The position numbers and the translations under genes were made by a program. This document shows, piece after piece, positions 1 to 12,100 of a stretch of 64,000 bases of DNA. The notes beneath the pieces were generated by a model that did not search any database, was not told the DNA's origin, and saw only the letters and a list, made by a program, of their open reading frames with translations. This DNA is from Crossaster papposus. Taxonomy: Eukaryota > Echinodermata > Asteroidea > Velatida > Solasteridae. The stretch covers positions 496,001-560,000 of the forward strand of contig JBAIAA010000743.1 of the NCBI GenBank assembly GCA_037893245.1, written 5' to 3'. The stretch's first letter is position 1. The number at the start of each line of letters is the position of its first letter.

Positions 1-81
1 AGCCGATAAGTGGTATTCATTTTTAGCAATGTTCGTTATTTTTACTGTGTTTGACAATTCGACAAAAATCCTATTTTTCAG

Positions 82-158
82 GAAGCAGTTTTTGCCGCCG
101 TTGGCAGGAAGACAATCGAAAGCTGCGTGGCTGGATACAATTCAACCATTTTCGCCTA
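82..158 (+). CDS. KIF15: KIF15 exon 1 of window (motor, before P-loop)
   Basis: Follows an acceptor TTTTTCAG and encodes [15 protein letters not shown]...STIFA, matching the KIF15 stretch just before the P-loop. The donor GTGAGT splits the Tyr codon (phase 2). Earlier coding exons must lie left of the window. Confidence 0.92.
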
Positions 159-3100
159 GTGAGTATAGTCAAATGATCGACTAATATGTGACTGCAAGGC
201 TCTACAAAAAGGTGTATTAGGTCGCGCTGTGCACTATCATGTAATGGCCCGCTCAACGTTGAGAGGGTAAACATTTCATCAAAATGGGATTTTTCTTTTT
301 TTGTCATGAAAGGTAGGATACACCATTTGCAGATATCGAAAATATTTACTACCGAATTATTAAGAAATATCTAACTCAATTGAAAGTAAATAATGATTCT
401 AGGCATCCAGCAAAAGGATTGCGCTAGATATCCTCTAATTATTAAAAAAAAACAAATTATAACAAAAAAAAATCGCGATCGCCGTCTGGCGATCACGAAA
501 AAACAAAGATAACATAAGAATAACGGCTCGACCCCGGTTGAAAACAAACGCTGTTTTTCGTGCTTTTCTCGGCATCCATAATTGTAAAACTTCGGGAAAG
601 TCAGTTAAACGATATTTACTATGAAATACAACCCCTCAAATCTACCCATTCATTATAATTCGAGCAATTACCAATGGTGTATACTACGTTTAATGACACC
701 TTTTACCTAAAGTTTCAGGTTTCATGCATAGAAGGTTGATTCTGATGAATAAAGTGGACAAAACAACCATTTTGTGTGCATCGTTCTGTTGTAGTACAAC
801 AGAGCCGGCTATTTCAAAACCTGTTTTCTCAGTTGTGTAATTTGAACTCCAAGAAAGTAATCAATATGCTAACATGTCATATCTCTAGAATGGGAGGGGC
901 TATGGAGCTCTATTATATACCAAATAAAAGCTTACATTGTGGGCTTTTCAACCATGTATATAACTCAATTTCACATATGCCGATCACATATGGACTCTAT
1001 GGCACATAACAACCACACATAAAATCATTCCCTTTGTCCAGATAAAGCTTGGCTGATAGATTTCAAGGAAAACGTCTATTTGCAACTGCTTGACCTGCAG
1101 ATACTGACAAATTTAAAGGGCAAATTGCTGGAAAGTAAATTCATTAAATATCAACCATTGTGTGACTCACTGTATGTGTTACTCAACCAATTGTAATTCA
1201 TTAAATATCAACAAATTTGTTATAATTATATTTCGTTTTGAGTATAATCGAGGAGAGATTAACACGTGTCTCATTAATGTTTCCATTCCTTTCCAATTTT
1301 TTGTCACTTCTAGTGGACAGACGGGATCTGGCAAGACATTCACAATGATGGGTAAGTCAAATGTTTATATATTTAAACAATGAAGCAACTGTGTACTGTC
1401 ATTCACCCTAACTCCCTACCTTATTTTTCTTACACCTGAATCCTGCAAAGTCCTGCAATTCTAAAATGTTAAAACTCCATGTAACCTGAAACCTGAAAAA
1501 TCCCCTAATATTTATTACTGGTGACCACTGCCTGAATCATGCAAAATCCTGCAGTGGGTTTACCACTGAGCTATAAAGCAGCCAAACATGGAACAAACTG
1601 CTGCTAATTAGTGCCCTATTACAACAATGGTCTCTCTGCACACATGACCCTTGGTATGCAAACGTTTCCTTTCCTTGACACGTAACTTATACCTTGACCG
1701 AAGCTCTATGGAGAATGTGCATAGAGCAAGTAAAGTAACAAATAACCAAAATCCTCATTTGAAGAAATACCAAAGTAACCTCAATCCTACTAAATCATCC
1801 AGCATTAGTTTTGGCCTTATGACCTGGATCCTGCATTATTCTGCAGTGGCAAAACCCTAAACGCCCTCAATCCTGCAAATCCCTCCGATGCATAAACTTC
1901 CAAGTGACTTCAATCCTGCAAAATCCTGCAATTTGCAAAGATAATTTTTGAAGGCTTTGAGATGGTTAATGTATCGTTATGTTGGAAAATATGATTCTTT
2001 TGCAAGTGGGTTTTTGAGACATTATAGTTTGAATTGCCCCCAGTTGTTCAATTTTGTGTAGCTATAGGTATGTGCACCCAAATAACGCAAACTCCGTCGT
2101 TATATTTTCTTTGTCTTGGTCTGTGTTTGCTTTATAGGACCTGACGAGGCTGATAATTTCCACCATGAATTGAGGGGTGTCATTCCCAGGAGTTTTGAGT
2201 ACCTGTTCAGTCTTGTCAACCGAGAGCGAGAAAAGGTAGCACAATTTCTAAATGGATATAAATTCAGCATTGTGTAATGTCGAAGCCGATACGCCCAAAA
2301 CCAAAATGCAAAAACTGCAAATGCATGCGCTGTGGATGATTTTTGGCGTGAGTTTTTTTTTTACTGTCATATGATGATGATGATGATGATCATGCATTTG
2401 TAAAGCGCCATCTATCTAGTTGCCTATTCCGAGGCGCTGCCAGGAACACCGGGGCGAACCCCTTCTCTTAGCGAAGAGTGTTACTGGGTTCTTTTACGTG
2501 CATTACACAACGCACGGGACCTACAGCTTTACGTCCCATCCGAAGGACGAAGCAATAGTGGTTTAATTGCCTTGCTTAAGGACACGCGTGTCGACACTGG
2601 GACTCGAACCCACGCTCTGCGGAACAGAAAACCGAGTTCTTAACCGCCCGGCCACGACACTCCACGGTTAAGTTATTTGCTTCTCTTGTACTGGCGCGTT
2701 GCGTTTAGAGTGCACTTTCAAAGTTCTAGTTTCAAAGTGAGCAAAGAAATTGGCATATGCGGGACTTGAACCTGCGATCTCCGGAATACCGGACCAGCAT
2801 TCTACCAACTGAGCTATCTTGCCCTATGTTGGCGGCCCTTCCAAATTGTCAGTATCTTTGTTCGAGGGCGCTAGTCAGAAATCATAAGCACCAGAATACC
2901 TGTGTGGCCAGAGATCACAGCCAATTTTACGATACAACCTGGGAAGCGACATTATGTTCTACAAATGCGCATTAACCCTAACCCTGCCAGACCCAGCACA
3001 GTGCATTTGTGGTGACTGATTGACCTTGCTGCACTCTGCACACAAGTCAATGTGACAAAGTATGCAATCTGATGCGTCTGGCAGGGTTTCTAGCCAAAAT

Positions 3101-6100
3101 ACCCTGGAGGGTTAGGGTTAAGCAACTTTTTACCATTGGTGCATTCTGTTGCATTTAGTAGGGTTAGGTTTTTAATATAGCTCTATGCATAGCTATGGTT
3201 TGTAATCTGATTGGATTTCTGGTGTGTATGACTGCAGCAAGGAGAGCGATTTGAGTTCCTGTGCCGCGTGTCGTTCCTGGAGATCTACAATGAGCAGGTC
3301 TTTGATCTGCTGGACTCTGCCTCCACCGGCCTGCAGCTCAGAGAGAACTTCAAGCGGGGCATCTTTGTGGACGGCCTGATTGATCAGGTGGTCAGCAATC
3401 CCAGCGACGCCTTCCAGGTATAATAGTCATCGCCGATATTTGTTAACATTTCATTTCATTTATTAATCAGGGGTGAGATTTTTCATAATTTTTTCTGATT
3501 TCAGGATTTTTGTTGTTGTGATTTCAGGATTTGTTGTGAGGATTTCAGACTTATTTAAGAATCTCTTCATTCTGCAATTTCTGAGGTGTTGTCTTTGAGC
3601 TGTTTTTCCTGTAAAAGTGGATGATTTTCCTGTAAAAGTGTTACTGGTTTTGTGCTTAGCATGATGAAAGGCACATCATGTTTTGTCCGGTAACCTGTTT
3701 TTACTGAGCAAGTTTATTTTGTGCTAAGCAATTTTTTGCTTAACAGATCAATAACAAATGATATTTTAAGGGGTGCCTTAACCCTAACCCTGCTACACCC
3801 AGCATAGCGAAAAAAGGGAAACAAAGTCTGATGTCTGCTGTCAACACTAGTGCATAAACACCAGAGTTTAAGACTATCGAGAGCTATTCCCCATTGAACA
3901 ATACCATAGATGGATTTGACAAATTGTTATTTTAAAATTGTAATAATAATGCGTATTTATAAAAAGCATGTATCTCCCAGGCAGGTGCTTAAGGCGCTAC
4001 ATCATTATTAAAATTATTGGGCCAATAAACATTCCAAATACCATCTCAGTTCCTGGGGTGTATACAGCTCGATGCTGTCATTTCGGCGCAAAGCAGCTAA
4101 AATCAACCACAATAAACCATCTTTATTCTTACAGATACTCATTTACTTCTGGGTTGATTGAAGCAATGAGTGAAGTGCCCATCCCCATAAGAACACACTG
4201 GGCACACTCACCATATCCCCAGGCTGGACTCGAACCCACAACCTCTGGGGGAGTCAGGTTGGCGCAGCGGTTCTTTCCTCGCCTTCCACCGCTGTGACCC
4301 GGGTTCGAATCCTGCCAGGGCCAATATGTGAATTGGGTTTTCAGTCCCTGCCTGATCCCGTGGGTTTTCCCCAGAATATTCTTCTGTGGTTTTCCTCCCA
4401 CCTCAAAAAAATGTAATTTCTTCACATTATCTTCTCTCATCCTGTTATTGGCACTGTAGTGCTGTTGGGTGTTGAAATAAATAAATAAATAAATAAATAA
4501 ACCTGCAGAATTACCAGCAGACTACGAAATCAATGCTGTAGTCCATGAGGCCATAGCACAGTTGGAAAGAAAATGCCAGTCCATATAATAAGCATGAGCA
4601 TAAGGAAGATTCATGACTGTAGTATACATTGTTAGGAATACCAGATTCTTTGTTTATTTTATTCCAGGTTTTGTCAACAGGCTGGTTGAACCGAAGGGTG
4701 GCATCTACTTCCATGAATAGAGAAAGTAGTCGCAGTCATGCCGTCTTTACATTCTCCATACAAACAAAAGTAAGTTTAGTCGCGGTGATCAACTCATGGT
4801 ACTGTTACCCAGTTCGTGCCGGGATTATTTTAACTTCACCGAGGCAAGTTCAGGCCGATAGTACCGGGAAGCACACCCATGCATTTCCGGCCTTGCTCGC
4901 TGCTGACAGACTTTTCCGGCGTTGCTCATGGACGTGTTTATGCGTCATCCGTTATGAATCTGGGGAAAACTTTGCGTTTATATACGTCATCCGGCGCAAA
5001 CTGGTTAATGGAATAAAAGTAACGATACACCAAGGTTCTATACACCATTCTGCTTTTAGTGTGATTTTTGAAAATTGATGGGTTTTGGGGATTTATATCT
5101 TATAGTAACTTTTGTGAGGCAGACCTGTTTAAAGTTTTGTTTTCATAGATACTGGAAAATCCAAGAAATGTTCTTGTAGTCAGGTTCCTTGACTTTGTTC
5201 AGTAGAACAGCAATTTATAAACGTCGGTTAGGATTAATCAGGTTAGGAAACCAGACTTTAGGTTGCTTGCAACCATTCATGGATGTGCAGCCGTATTGCA
5301 AATAAAATATGAACTTAAATAAATTGGAGGCAGTGTTTAAAGTCATAGTCATTCTGAAAGGCGGTGGTTCGATTGAGGATTACAAAAAGTTTAAGCGGAA
5401 TTGGCCCAATAGGGGTTTAGTAAATATAAAATATTAAAAAAGCGCTTTCCGGAAGCCCCCTGCTTGTCTGCTCGTGGAAGCCTACAAATGTTACCCTTCT
5501 TTTTTTCTTTTCTTTTTAACGTTCTTGTTATAGGAGAAGAAAGCCGGGGTATCCAACATCCGAGTCTCCCAGCTGAATCTGGTTGACCTGGCTGGCAGCG
5601 AGAGGCAGAAGGACACGAAGACGTCCGGCATAAGACTCAAGGAGGCCGGCAGTATCAACAAATCCCTGCTGACTCTCGGCCACGTTATCACCGCACTGGT
5701 TGACATCGGGCACGGCAAGGCGCGACACGTGCCGTACAGAGACTCCAAACTCAGCTTTCTGCTCAGGGTGGGTTTGTGATATTTAATATAGAGATGGTTG
5801 CACCCAGCAGCAACACGCATGTCTATACATACATGGGCCTGATAGTAGGACTAGGTTCCTGTGACCATGCCATGCCAGTGCCACAAATGACTTTGAACAT
5901 CTTCAACAGGTTCCAGCAGTGCAAGCTCTGTCCAGTGGTCTCTAGATGAAGGCAGAGTTGTATTCGAGTCTCTGCGAGTCTCTGCGAGTCTCTGCGAGTC
6001 TCTGCGAGTCTCTGCGAGTCTCTGCGAGTCTCTGCGAGTCTCTGCGAGTCTCTGCGAGTCTCTGCGAGTCCCTGCGAGTCCCTGCGAGTCCCTGCGAGTC

Positions 6101-9100
6101 CCTGCGAGTCTCTGCGAGTCCCTGCGAGTCCCTGCGAGTCCCTGCGAGTCCCTGCGAGTCCCTGCGAGTCCCTGCGAGTCCCTGCGAGTCCCTGCGAGTC
6201 CCTGCGAGTCCCTGCGAGTCCCTGCGAGTCCCTGCGAGTCCCTGCGAGTCCATCACGAGTCCATCACGAGTCCATCACGAGTCCATCACGAGTCCATCAC
6301 GAGTCCATCACGAGTCCATCACGAGTCCATCACGAGTCCATCACGAGTCCATCACGAGTCCATCACGAGTCCATCACGAGTCCATCACGAGTCCATCACA
6401 AGTCCATCACAAGTCCATCACAAGTCATTCGGTCTTAAGTCAAGTCACTAGCTATTCAGTTGAACTGTTACCAAAAGCATTCCTTTGTCATTGTTCAATC
6501 AGTTACTTGCGACTGACTTTATGAAAGGACTTGTGACTGGACTTGTGAAAGACCTTGTGAAAGGACTTGTGAAAGGACTTGCAGGGACTCGAATACAACA
6601 CTGGATGGAAGGGCCTGTTGGGTTACATAAGAAGTATTGGCTTGACACGTTGGTTTACCAACAGATCCTAGTCTGAAAAAAAGAACTACTTTCTACTGAT
6701 AATGGTTCTCAATTACTATGAGGGCAGTGGGACGGCTAGGTACATTATTCTTTCCATGATGGTTGGCCAACGATCATTAGAAATTAATACCAAAAATCCA
6801 CCTTTCTTGAAAACGACAGCACATCGGGTGCCATGATTTCACAAGATTATTCGCTTACTGTCAAGTAAGGTTTTTCAAACACAATTTTGCAGTTTTGATG
6901 TTTGCAAATGTGTATTAAATTGGACGTGTTGGTTGTATGCAGAAGTGTATGCAGAAGCTGTCGGCCAAATAAATTTGTATGGGGGCAGTAACTGGCTAAT
7001 CTTGTAATTTATTTCTTGTTGAATGCCATTACATTGCCATTACATTACATTGGGCATTACATTGCTGTTTATAAATATGTGGGTTTTTTTTGGTACATTT
7101 TATAGGACTCTTTGGGCGGAAATGCAAAGACCTACATCATTGCCAATGTACACCCTGGAGCAAAGTAAGTGTTCAAAAAAGATTCCGTTATTCCTCGACT
7201 GCTTTTGTGAATTTCCTTTATTTCTTCTGCTCTTTTCTGGTCTTGGTGTTGCATGGCAAATAAGGAAAAAACAAAGCAACAATGACATTTGCAAGGTTCT
7301 CTTTCATATTTTCAGATGCTTCGGTGAAACGCTTTCCACTTTGAACTTTGCCAGAAGAGCCAAGATGATAAAAAACAAGGTACTGTCACATTGTGACACG
7401 TTTGTCAAAAATTTCTTTTTATAACAAGCTTTCATTTATTCTAATTTGTCCTACTTTTTATTATTTTTGTTCTTGAAATTCCTACAATTCCTACTTTGTG
7501 TGTGTGTGTGTGCGTGTGTAAACACCGTTGATCGTGGACGGGGGACAAAGGAATTTTTGTGGAAACAATGCTGTCCACGATTGACACAAGGTCAACGATC
7601 TCGACTCGTGCCCAAATCCTATGGAGATCATCCGAAAACGTTAGAGTATAAACAAAAGAGGGATTATGGTCGGACAATGCCCCGTCCTCGATCGAAGGCT
7701 TTTACACACTTCAGTGTGTGTGTGTATACGCACTACGCATACGCACTGTGGACCTCCGAACAATATAGGTCCACACGATGCGGGAAGAGGTTACGGTTTG
7801 TGCACTTGCCCAGGTCCACAATCCGTTTTTCAGTTTCCCAAAAAGAGCGCTAGAGGAAAAACGGGTTAGGGTTACCGTAATTTCCTGCGGTAAAGCCGCA
7901 CGGCGGTTAAGGCGCAGGTCCCTAAAATCACCCAAAAAAATTTCAAACGTCAACAGATAAAGCGCACTGCCGAATAAGGCGCATGCTTGAACGCACCCAG
8001 AAGAACACCAGGCGCCACCGGGTGTAGGTACATCGCCACAAAGGGGTCATTTTGTTGCCTTAGAACGATCCCACTATTCCAAGCAAGAATTTGCTGAGTA
8101 CTTGAGTTTATCTGGCACGCAAACAATGTATGAAAACTTCAAACCAGTAGTCACAATATCGCACGAGGTTTGCCGATACATAAAATGTATCACTGCAGTA
8201 TAAACTGCATGCACATGTACATCACATGCAGCGATCGCGTGCATGGTATTCCTAATTGCGACACCCCCTAGTCTTTTTTCCAGTCGTTGTGAATGCTCCG
8301 CGCTGTGTAGTTCGGATGGTGAATTGCATGAAGCCGGAACGTAGACGAACAAACGTTTAGAAAAAGGCCACATAGTACGGGCCAGCTTTTTATCGCTGTT
8401 GTACGCGTCATGCAGCGCACGCTGTAGTCCTGTTTGCAAGACCATCTTAATCGCGGTATATGCAGCGCGCGTAGGCCGCCGATGCGGTAATTCGCGCGTG
8501 GTCTACGGCGTACGTTAGAGGGCGCCCCGCATCGCAAAAAACGTCTTGCAAACAAGACTACGCACGCTGCCGAGTGCTAAATCACATACATGTACGGTCG
8601 TAGAGGGGGATCAACACATCGCGGCATTGTTAATGGAAACACGGTCACAATGTCCGGAGAGTTGGGCTAATTGGTTGACCGCATTATTGAGTAAGATTGC
8701 GGCGTTCAAAGAATTCTTCACACAAAGACCATCACTTTGAACTCAAGCGACATCATATACGGCGCACTGAAAGATAAGGCGCGGCGATGTTTTTGTGGTC
8801 TAGAAAGTCGGATAAGCCGCGTCTTTACCGCAGGAAATTACGGTATATATAGAAAAGATAGAAGGAACAGCTGAGAGGCCCAGAATCAAAATTTTAGGGT
8901 AAATTTGTTTTGTGGAAGCGAGAAAAATGAGTGTTTAGTCAACATTTTGTAACTACACGAAGACGAAGGAATGTCCACAGTACGTATGTAAGGTAAAGCT
9001 GTGTGTGTAAACACCGTTGATCGTTGACGGGGCACAAAGGAATTTTTTGGGGAAACAATGCTGTCCACGATTGACACAAGGTCCACGATCTCGACACAAG

Positions 9101-12100
9101 GTCCACGATCTCGACTCGTGCGCAAATCCTATGGAGATCATCTGAAAATGTTAGAGTATAAACAAAAGAGGTATTATGGTCGGACAATGCCCCGTCCACG
9201 ATCGAAGGGGTTTACACACTTGTGTGTGTTGCCTTGAGTTTAAATAGTGCTCATTATGGGGGCACTCATTATGGTTTACAGGCGGTGGTGAATGAGGACA
9301 CCCAAGGAAACACAATTCATCTACAGATGGAAATCAAACGGTTACGGGAACAACTCTCGCAATACACGCAAGGAACCATCCCAAAGGATCCCGGTTCAGC
9401 AGGTACTTGCCCCATTTCTTATTAATGTCGAGTTTACTCAACCATTTTGAGAATAGTGTTGAGAAAAAAATGGCAAAAAAAAGGAGAGCTATTACAACTT
9501 TGAGACGAATCAATATTATTCAATTCACGGAGTGTTTTTTTTCATAATCCTATAAAACTGTGTCGAAAGTCTTCAATTTGAGCAGGATTTGTTAAATCCT
9601 TTGCAATTGCTTCATCTTAAAACAAAAGGAAAACACCACTTCATAAGACACAATCAAAAGAAACTTTTACGGACATTATTGCATGTAATACAATTTATAC
9701 CCATTTTTGTTTTCAAACGAATTTGACACATTTGAGTACAGCACAGTGGAACATTTATTTATATAAATTGTCCGAGTGGATCGAGATTGATCTAACTCAG
9801 AACAAGTATTTTACAACTTAAAACTGTTAATAGACCATTTGTGACCTGCTTCAACAAAACCCGGGCAAAGTTGAACATTTCGTTTTTTTAGATTTATATT
9901 TTTTTCACATTCCCTAGGTTCTCAGTTTTAAAATGATGTATTATTTTGTACCCCAACCCTATCTCCTCTGGTGGAAGAATTAAGTGCTAAAACCCTGACA
10001 ACCCGAATATGAGATACACAGCTTTGAAATTCAGAAAAACGTTTTGTTTCTATATACAATTGTTTACCAAAATCGACAGAAAACAAGCTTGGATTATGTT
10101 CAAATTGAGGGAGACTGTAGATTAATAGTGTGTGATTCAGCAAAACCCAAAACCTCAAAATGGTAAAATCCACCCAAAATGCCTTCACGAGTACATTGCA
10201 ATAAAACACATTGTGTGTCTTTGTCCGGGTTTTGTTGAAACAGGTCACATTTGGTGTTTTATCGGAGACAAATTTCTCCTGTTAGAGGAATTTCTCCTGT
10301 TAGATTTCAAACGACTCCTATTCAAACATTGAATATTATAAGCTAATAGTTGACTGTGTTGGTAGACTAAGAGAGTAAACTGAGAGGTGTTAAACATGCT
10401 ACAGCTTTCCTCCGCTTGTCGATCATTTTTGCTATCCAGGCATCCACACACCCACCGGTCTCTCTACCCCTAGCAACATGGGACTGGCTGTCCATGGAAA
10501 CAGTGAGAGGAAATGGAGGAGTTACTTCCTGGATGCCATGTTCCTCAGAGAAAAGACTGACATGGAGAAGAAGGTAATGTTACGGCAAAATATACCCCAG
10601 TTTGTTTACCGCAGATGAAACAACGAAACTTACAAAAACACTGTGAGCAGAACCTGATCTTTACCTTTGCGTCTTAAAGGGATCGTATACGTTCGGTAAT
10701 TACTCCAAAAATTAATGCATTTTTAGAAACTTTTCACTTCGAAGTACTGCGGTTATGGACAAAGATATCACTTTTTATGCCCAAAAATTTGAATCTGAGA
10801 AACGTTACTGCAGTGACGTTTCTCAGAGTGTGTATTCCAATGCAGATTATTCTTCCTGCGTGGACAAAACCGCTCCAGAATTTCGGCAATATCTCAAAAT
10901 CGCTACCACCTTTTGAAATGAAATTTGTACAGGTTAGTTTTATGGTATATATCTATAACTATATAGGATTGAAACAAACAGTGGGTTTCAATTACCAAAC
11001 GTAAACGATCGTCCCTTCAAGTATTTTGTTTTGGCATTGTTATCCAGAATCTTCTGGAGAAGATATCCAGGCTTGAAGATTTGTCCTACAAGAAAGAGCA
11101 ATACCTGCAATCCACCAAGATGATCATCAGGTTCAGAGAGAACACCATCGCGAGGTTACAGAAAAACCAGCCTAATGAGGAAGCTACTCGGGATCAGATG
11201 GTGGTGAGGCATTTTTATCCGATTGATCTATGCGGGTCAAGGGGAAATTCCGCCCTCCTCCGAATTTGTGCTGATATATTTAGTATAAGAGGATTTTGAT
11301 GAAACTTGGATGCAGTGACCCTTGGGTGGGAAGTCACAATAAGCCATTTGTGAGTTAATTTTGGTTAACATCTGGCAGGTGTTCAAGTCCATCACAAGTT
11401 CCTGTAAGTCCCTGCAAGTACATCACAAGTCCTCCAGTTCCAATTGAAATCACAAGCTATTCAAATGAGCTTGGACAAAAGCATTCCTTTGTCATTGTTC
11501 AACTAGTTACTTATGACTGGCTTTATGACTGGACTTGTGAAAATACTTTTGCAAGGACTTGCAGGGACTCAAATACAACTCTGACAACTGGTAACACAGA
11601 CTCGTTCAAAATATGCACTTTTAAACATAGAATTCTCCAGACCAAAGAGACTTTTGCTGTATCGCGTGATTTGGGGTAAGCTTTACCCCAACAACCCCCA
11701 GCTCCGGAATGGTCTGGTGTATTTGTGAAATTCTCATCCATTGTGAACAATGTGCTGAGTGTCTCTAATTACTATGTAAGAGCTTGCCCCAAATCACGTG
11801 ATATAGTAACAGTCTCTAATTTGGTCTGGAGAAATCAAAGTTAAAATATGTCAAGCAATTTGAGAAAGTCAGTGTACCAGATGTTATTCAAATTTAACTC
11901 ACAAATGGATTATTCTTTATTGGATTACTGGGGTCAAAGGTAATATAGGGGTCATTAGAGGTCATGTTCAAAATAGGCTTGAAATGTTTCATTGTCTGTA
12001 GATATTTGACGGATGTTCATGTAACTTGGATGGAGTGATCGATCCTTGGGTGGAGGTTCATCACAACTCTTTGAAATAGGTCAAAGGTCATCTAGGTGTC

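Noticed and set aside
4245..4320. tRNA gene
   Set aside because: A and B boxes belong to a SINE with a shared body and an A-rich tail; a truncated copy occurs at 46 kb.
5970..6413. CRISPR-like array
   Set aside because: The units are contiguous with no spacers and the genome is eukaryotic.
5942..6524. Long open frames on both strands, 192 and 104 codons
   Set aside because: They are the decamer and undecamer minisatellites read in frame; no start context or splice partner, and they lie in a KIF15 intron.
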